Positions 62,131 to 64,000 of a stretch of 64,000 nucleotides of DNA are shown one piece after another (within the stretch, counting starts at the first letter, position 1; each line of letters opens with the position of its first letter). The position numbers and the translations under genes were made by a program. The DNA comes from Pedobacter sp. FW305-3-2-15-E-R2A2 (GTDB lineage: Bacteria > Bacteroidota > Bacteroidia > Sphingobacteriales > Sphingobacteriaceae): NCBI RefSeq assembly GCF_038446955.1, contig NZ_CP151803.1, forward strand, positions 3,224,001 to 3,288,000. Direction: 5' to 3'. Under the pieces are notes generated by a model. It did not search any database, was not told where the DNA came from, and saw nothing but the letters and a program-made list of their open reading frames with translations.

Positions 62131-63789
62131 ATGAAATTAAATCATATAAAGTATAAATATATCTTTCTTTGTTTGCTCCTGTTGGGACTTACATCATGTA
62201 AAAAAGATTTTTTAAATCAGAAAAATCCATTGGCCATATCCGATGAGGAAGTCTGGACTGATCCGGCACTGATCGCCATGTATGTGAACAGTATATACAA
62301 TGATGTGCCGGGATGGGATATGGGGCAATTATTTAGCAGCATTTCCGATGAATCTATGGTGACCTATTCTACCGATGCCAGTCATACCGTGCTTAGAGGA
62401 GACTGGAGTGCGGTAAGCAATCCGATGGGATATTGGCCATACGCTTCCATCAGGAAATGCAACGAGTTCTTTGCCCGTATTGACGCTGCCCCTGTAGACA
62501 ATGCAACGAAGACGATAATGAAAGGTGAGGTTCGTTTTTTACGCGCATTTCTATATTATAACCTGACCATCAGATATGGAGGTGTACCTATTATTCTCAG
62601 GCCTCAAAAAATCACAGATGATTTACAGGTGAGCCGCAATACCCTGGATGAATCCTTTAACTTTATCATTACCCAAATGGATAGTGCTGCTAATGAATTG
62701 CCAAAAGACGCTCTTCGTGGCAAAGCGACTAAAGGCGCAGCAATGGCGATGAAAGGAAGGACTTTAACTTTTTATGCCAGTCCGTTGTATAATGAAGCCC
62801 ATGACAATGCGCGCTGGAAGGCTGCCGCTGATGCAAACCTGGCGGTGATGAACCTGGGGAAATATACGTTGAATCCGGACTTAAAGCGCATCTGGTTAGA
62901 TGGAACCGAAGGAAACAAAGAACCAATTTTTGAAGTCTGCTATGCGATTCCTCAAAAACATCATTATTTAGATGCCATTGTTAAACCTTTAATCGTGGCC
63001 AATAATACTGCCGGAATGCGGAACCCTTACCAGGAATTGGTCAATGCTTATCCTATGAAAAATGGCAAACTCATTTCTGAAAGTGGATCCGGATATGATC
63101 TTAATGATCCATATGTAGGCAGGGACGACAGGTTTTATAATGATATTGCCTATAATGGCGCAAAAATTAAAGGGACGGCCAGTGGGCCGCCGGTACGTGA
63201 AATTACTTTACAGATCTATAAGGGTGGCAGGGATTATGATGAGATTCCAGGCTATCAGATCTATAATACTTATACCGGATATTATTCAACAAAAATGATA
63301 AATCAGGAAAATGCGGTGTATCGAGCTGGTTTTGGAAGTACACAGCCCTGGTTGGAAATCCGGTATGCAGAGGTCTTGCTGAACTATGCGGAGGCTCAAA
63401 ATGAATATTTAGGCAGTCCTGATGCAAGCGTGTATGAGGCATTAAACAAAATAAGGAGAAGGGCTGGGATTATTAATGATATTCCTGCAGGCAGTTTGAA
63501 TAAGGAATCAATGAGGGCCGCAATTGCAAATGAACGTTATGTAGAACTGAGTTATGAATGTAAACGTTATTGGGATTTGAGACGCTGGAAGACTGCTGAT
63601 AAAGTCCTGAACGGAGTTAAGTTTACAGGAGTGGTAACCACCAAAAAACCGGATGGATCCTTTACTTACGAGTATAAGCCCGCAGTTACCCAATTTGGGA
63701 TATTTTTACCAAAAATGTATTTTATGCCGCTGCCGCAAAGTGAAATTACCAAGAATAAAAAATTAGTACAGAACCCAGGTTGGGAGTAA
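62131..63789 (+). CDS. susD: SusD/RagB-type outer-membrane glycan-binding lipoprotein
   Basis: 552 aa. The lipoprotein signal has lipobox LTSC with Cys at residue 23. The family pattern continues with KGEVRFLRAFLYYNLTIRYGGVPII (about residues 130-155), AAMAMKGRTLTFYASPLYNE, and a C-terminal AIANERYVELSYECKRYWDLRRW segment typical of SusD. It is surface-exposed, capturing glycan and closing the SusC barrel. It is in one operon with SusC (11-base gap) and the fucosidase (19-base gap). Confidence 0.96.
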   Translation: MKLNHIKYKYIFLCLLLLGLTSCKKDFLNQKNPLAISDEEVWTDPALIAMYVNSIYNDVPGWDMGQLFSSISDESMVTYSTDASHTVLRGDWSAVSNPMGYWPYASIRKCNEFFARIDAAPVDNATKTIMKGEVRFLRAFLYYNLTIRYGGVPIILRPQKITDDLQVSRNTLDESFNFIITQMDSAANELPKDALRGKATKGAAMAMKGRTLTFYASPLYNEAHDNARWKAAADANLAVMNLGKYTLNPDLKRIWLDGTEGNKEPIFEVCYAIPQKHHYLDAIVKPLIVANNTAGMRNPYQELVNAYPMKNGKLISESGSGYDLNDPYVGRDDRFYNDIAYNGAKIKGTASGPPVREITLQIYKGGRDYDEIPGYQIYNTYTGYYSTKMINQENAVYRAGFGSTQPWLEIRYAEVLLNYAEAQNEYLGSPDASVYEALNKIRRRAGIINDIPAGSLNKESMRAAIANERYVELSYECKRYWDLRRWKTADKVLNGVKFTGVVTTKKPDGSFTYEYKPAVTQFGIFLPKMYFMPLPQSEITKNKKLVQNPGWE

Positions 63790-63808
63790 ATCCATAATAA
63801 TTATATAT

Positions 63809-64000
63809 ATGCAAAAGAAGTTATTTTATCTGCTATCTGCCCTTGCGTTAGTTGTGTTTAGCACCCAGGCGCAAACATCAGGCAGAGCTAAGCCACTTTC
63901 TCAATTACAGCAACAGTTTGTTGACCTGCGGTTTGGTATGTTCATTCATTTTGGTATCGGAACTTATACAAATGCCGACTGGCCAGATCCGGAAGCTCCA
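63809..64000 (+). CDS. Alpha-L-fucosidase-like glycoside hydrolase (GH29), 3' part outside window
   Basis: Only the first 64 codons are present. A signal peptide (residues 1-~22, ending TQAQ) is followed by FVDLRFGMFIHFGIGTYTNADW, the conserved opening of GH29 enzymes (FGxFIHxG). It probably acts in the periplasm or at the surface, removing fucose from the glycan bound by SusC/SusD. The start was chosen at the ATG that begins the signal peptide. Family assignment is good; the exact linkage is not visible. Confidence 0.85.
   Translation, partial: MQKKLFYLLSALALVVFSTQAQTSGRAKPLSQLQQQFVDLRFGMFIHFGIGTYTNADWPDPEAP

Noticed and set aside
1..64000. CRISPR arrays, tRNA or rRNA genes
   Set aside because: No short regularly spaced repeats and no tRNA- or rRNA-like sequence were seen; all long repeats are NRPS modules.

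Overview
The window is the 3' part of a very large non-ribosomal peptide synthetase (NRPS) operon, followed by a short regulatory and mobile-DNA scar zone and the start of a glycan-utilisation locus. The organism is a member of the Bacteroidota, probably Sphingobacteriaceae and Pedobacter-like. The reasons are the SusC/SusD pair, the NusG/UpxY-type antiterminator, the AT-rich spacers without clear Shine-Dalgarno sites, and the absence of actinobacterial or proteobacterial features. The genus is an inference.

Bases 3-49107 hold four head-to-tail NRPS genes, the first cut by the window edge. Three of the four start with a TubC-type beta-hairpin docking domain. After them come a DUF6734-like, putative glycosyltransferase-fold gene (49186-50082) and a LanC-like toroid protein that lacks the zinc cysteines (50088-52109). 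A one-module NRPS (52167-55595) closes the set. Fifteen modules are visible. Read as a colinear line, the pockets suggest ...D-Asn-Gly-Thr | X-D-Tyr-Tyr-Asn | Thr-X-D-Tyr-Tyr | Asp-D-Asn-Thr | X. X has a Ser-like pocket with Gly at position 239. No thioesterase or reductase domain, carrier-protein transferase or exporter lies in the window, so release must be encoded elsewhere.

The modules are extraordinarily similar to each other at DNA level. A block of about 10.7 kb is duplicated between the second and third genes, and smaller blocks recur two to four times. Variant sites in the four T-E-C copies are shuffled in all combinations, which is direct evidence of recombination or gene conversion among modules. 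Substrate-defining cores of A domains, and a patch after motif C7 in C domains, are swapped inside nearly constant flanks. The N- and C-terminal docking elements are AT-rich and individual.

Bases 55596-57779 contain a strong rho-independent terminator that ends the NRPS operon, a frameshifted IS110-type transposase remnant, an UpxY/NusG-like antiterminator gene, and a possible IS3 remnant. From 57780 a minus-strand AraC-type regulator faces away from a SusC-SusD-alpha-L-fucosidase (GH29) operon that runs off the right edge.
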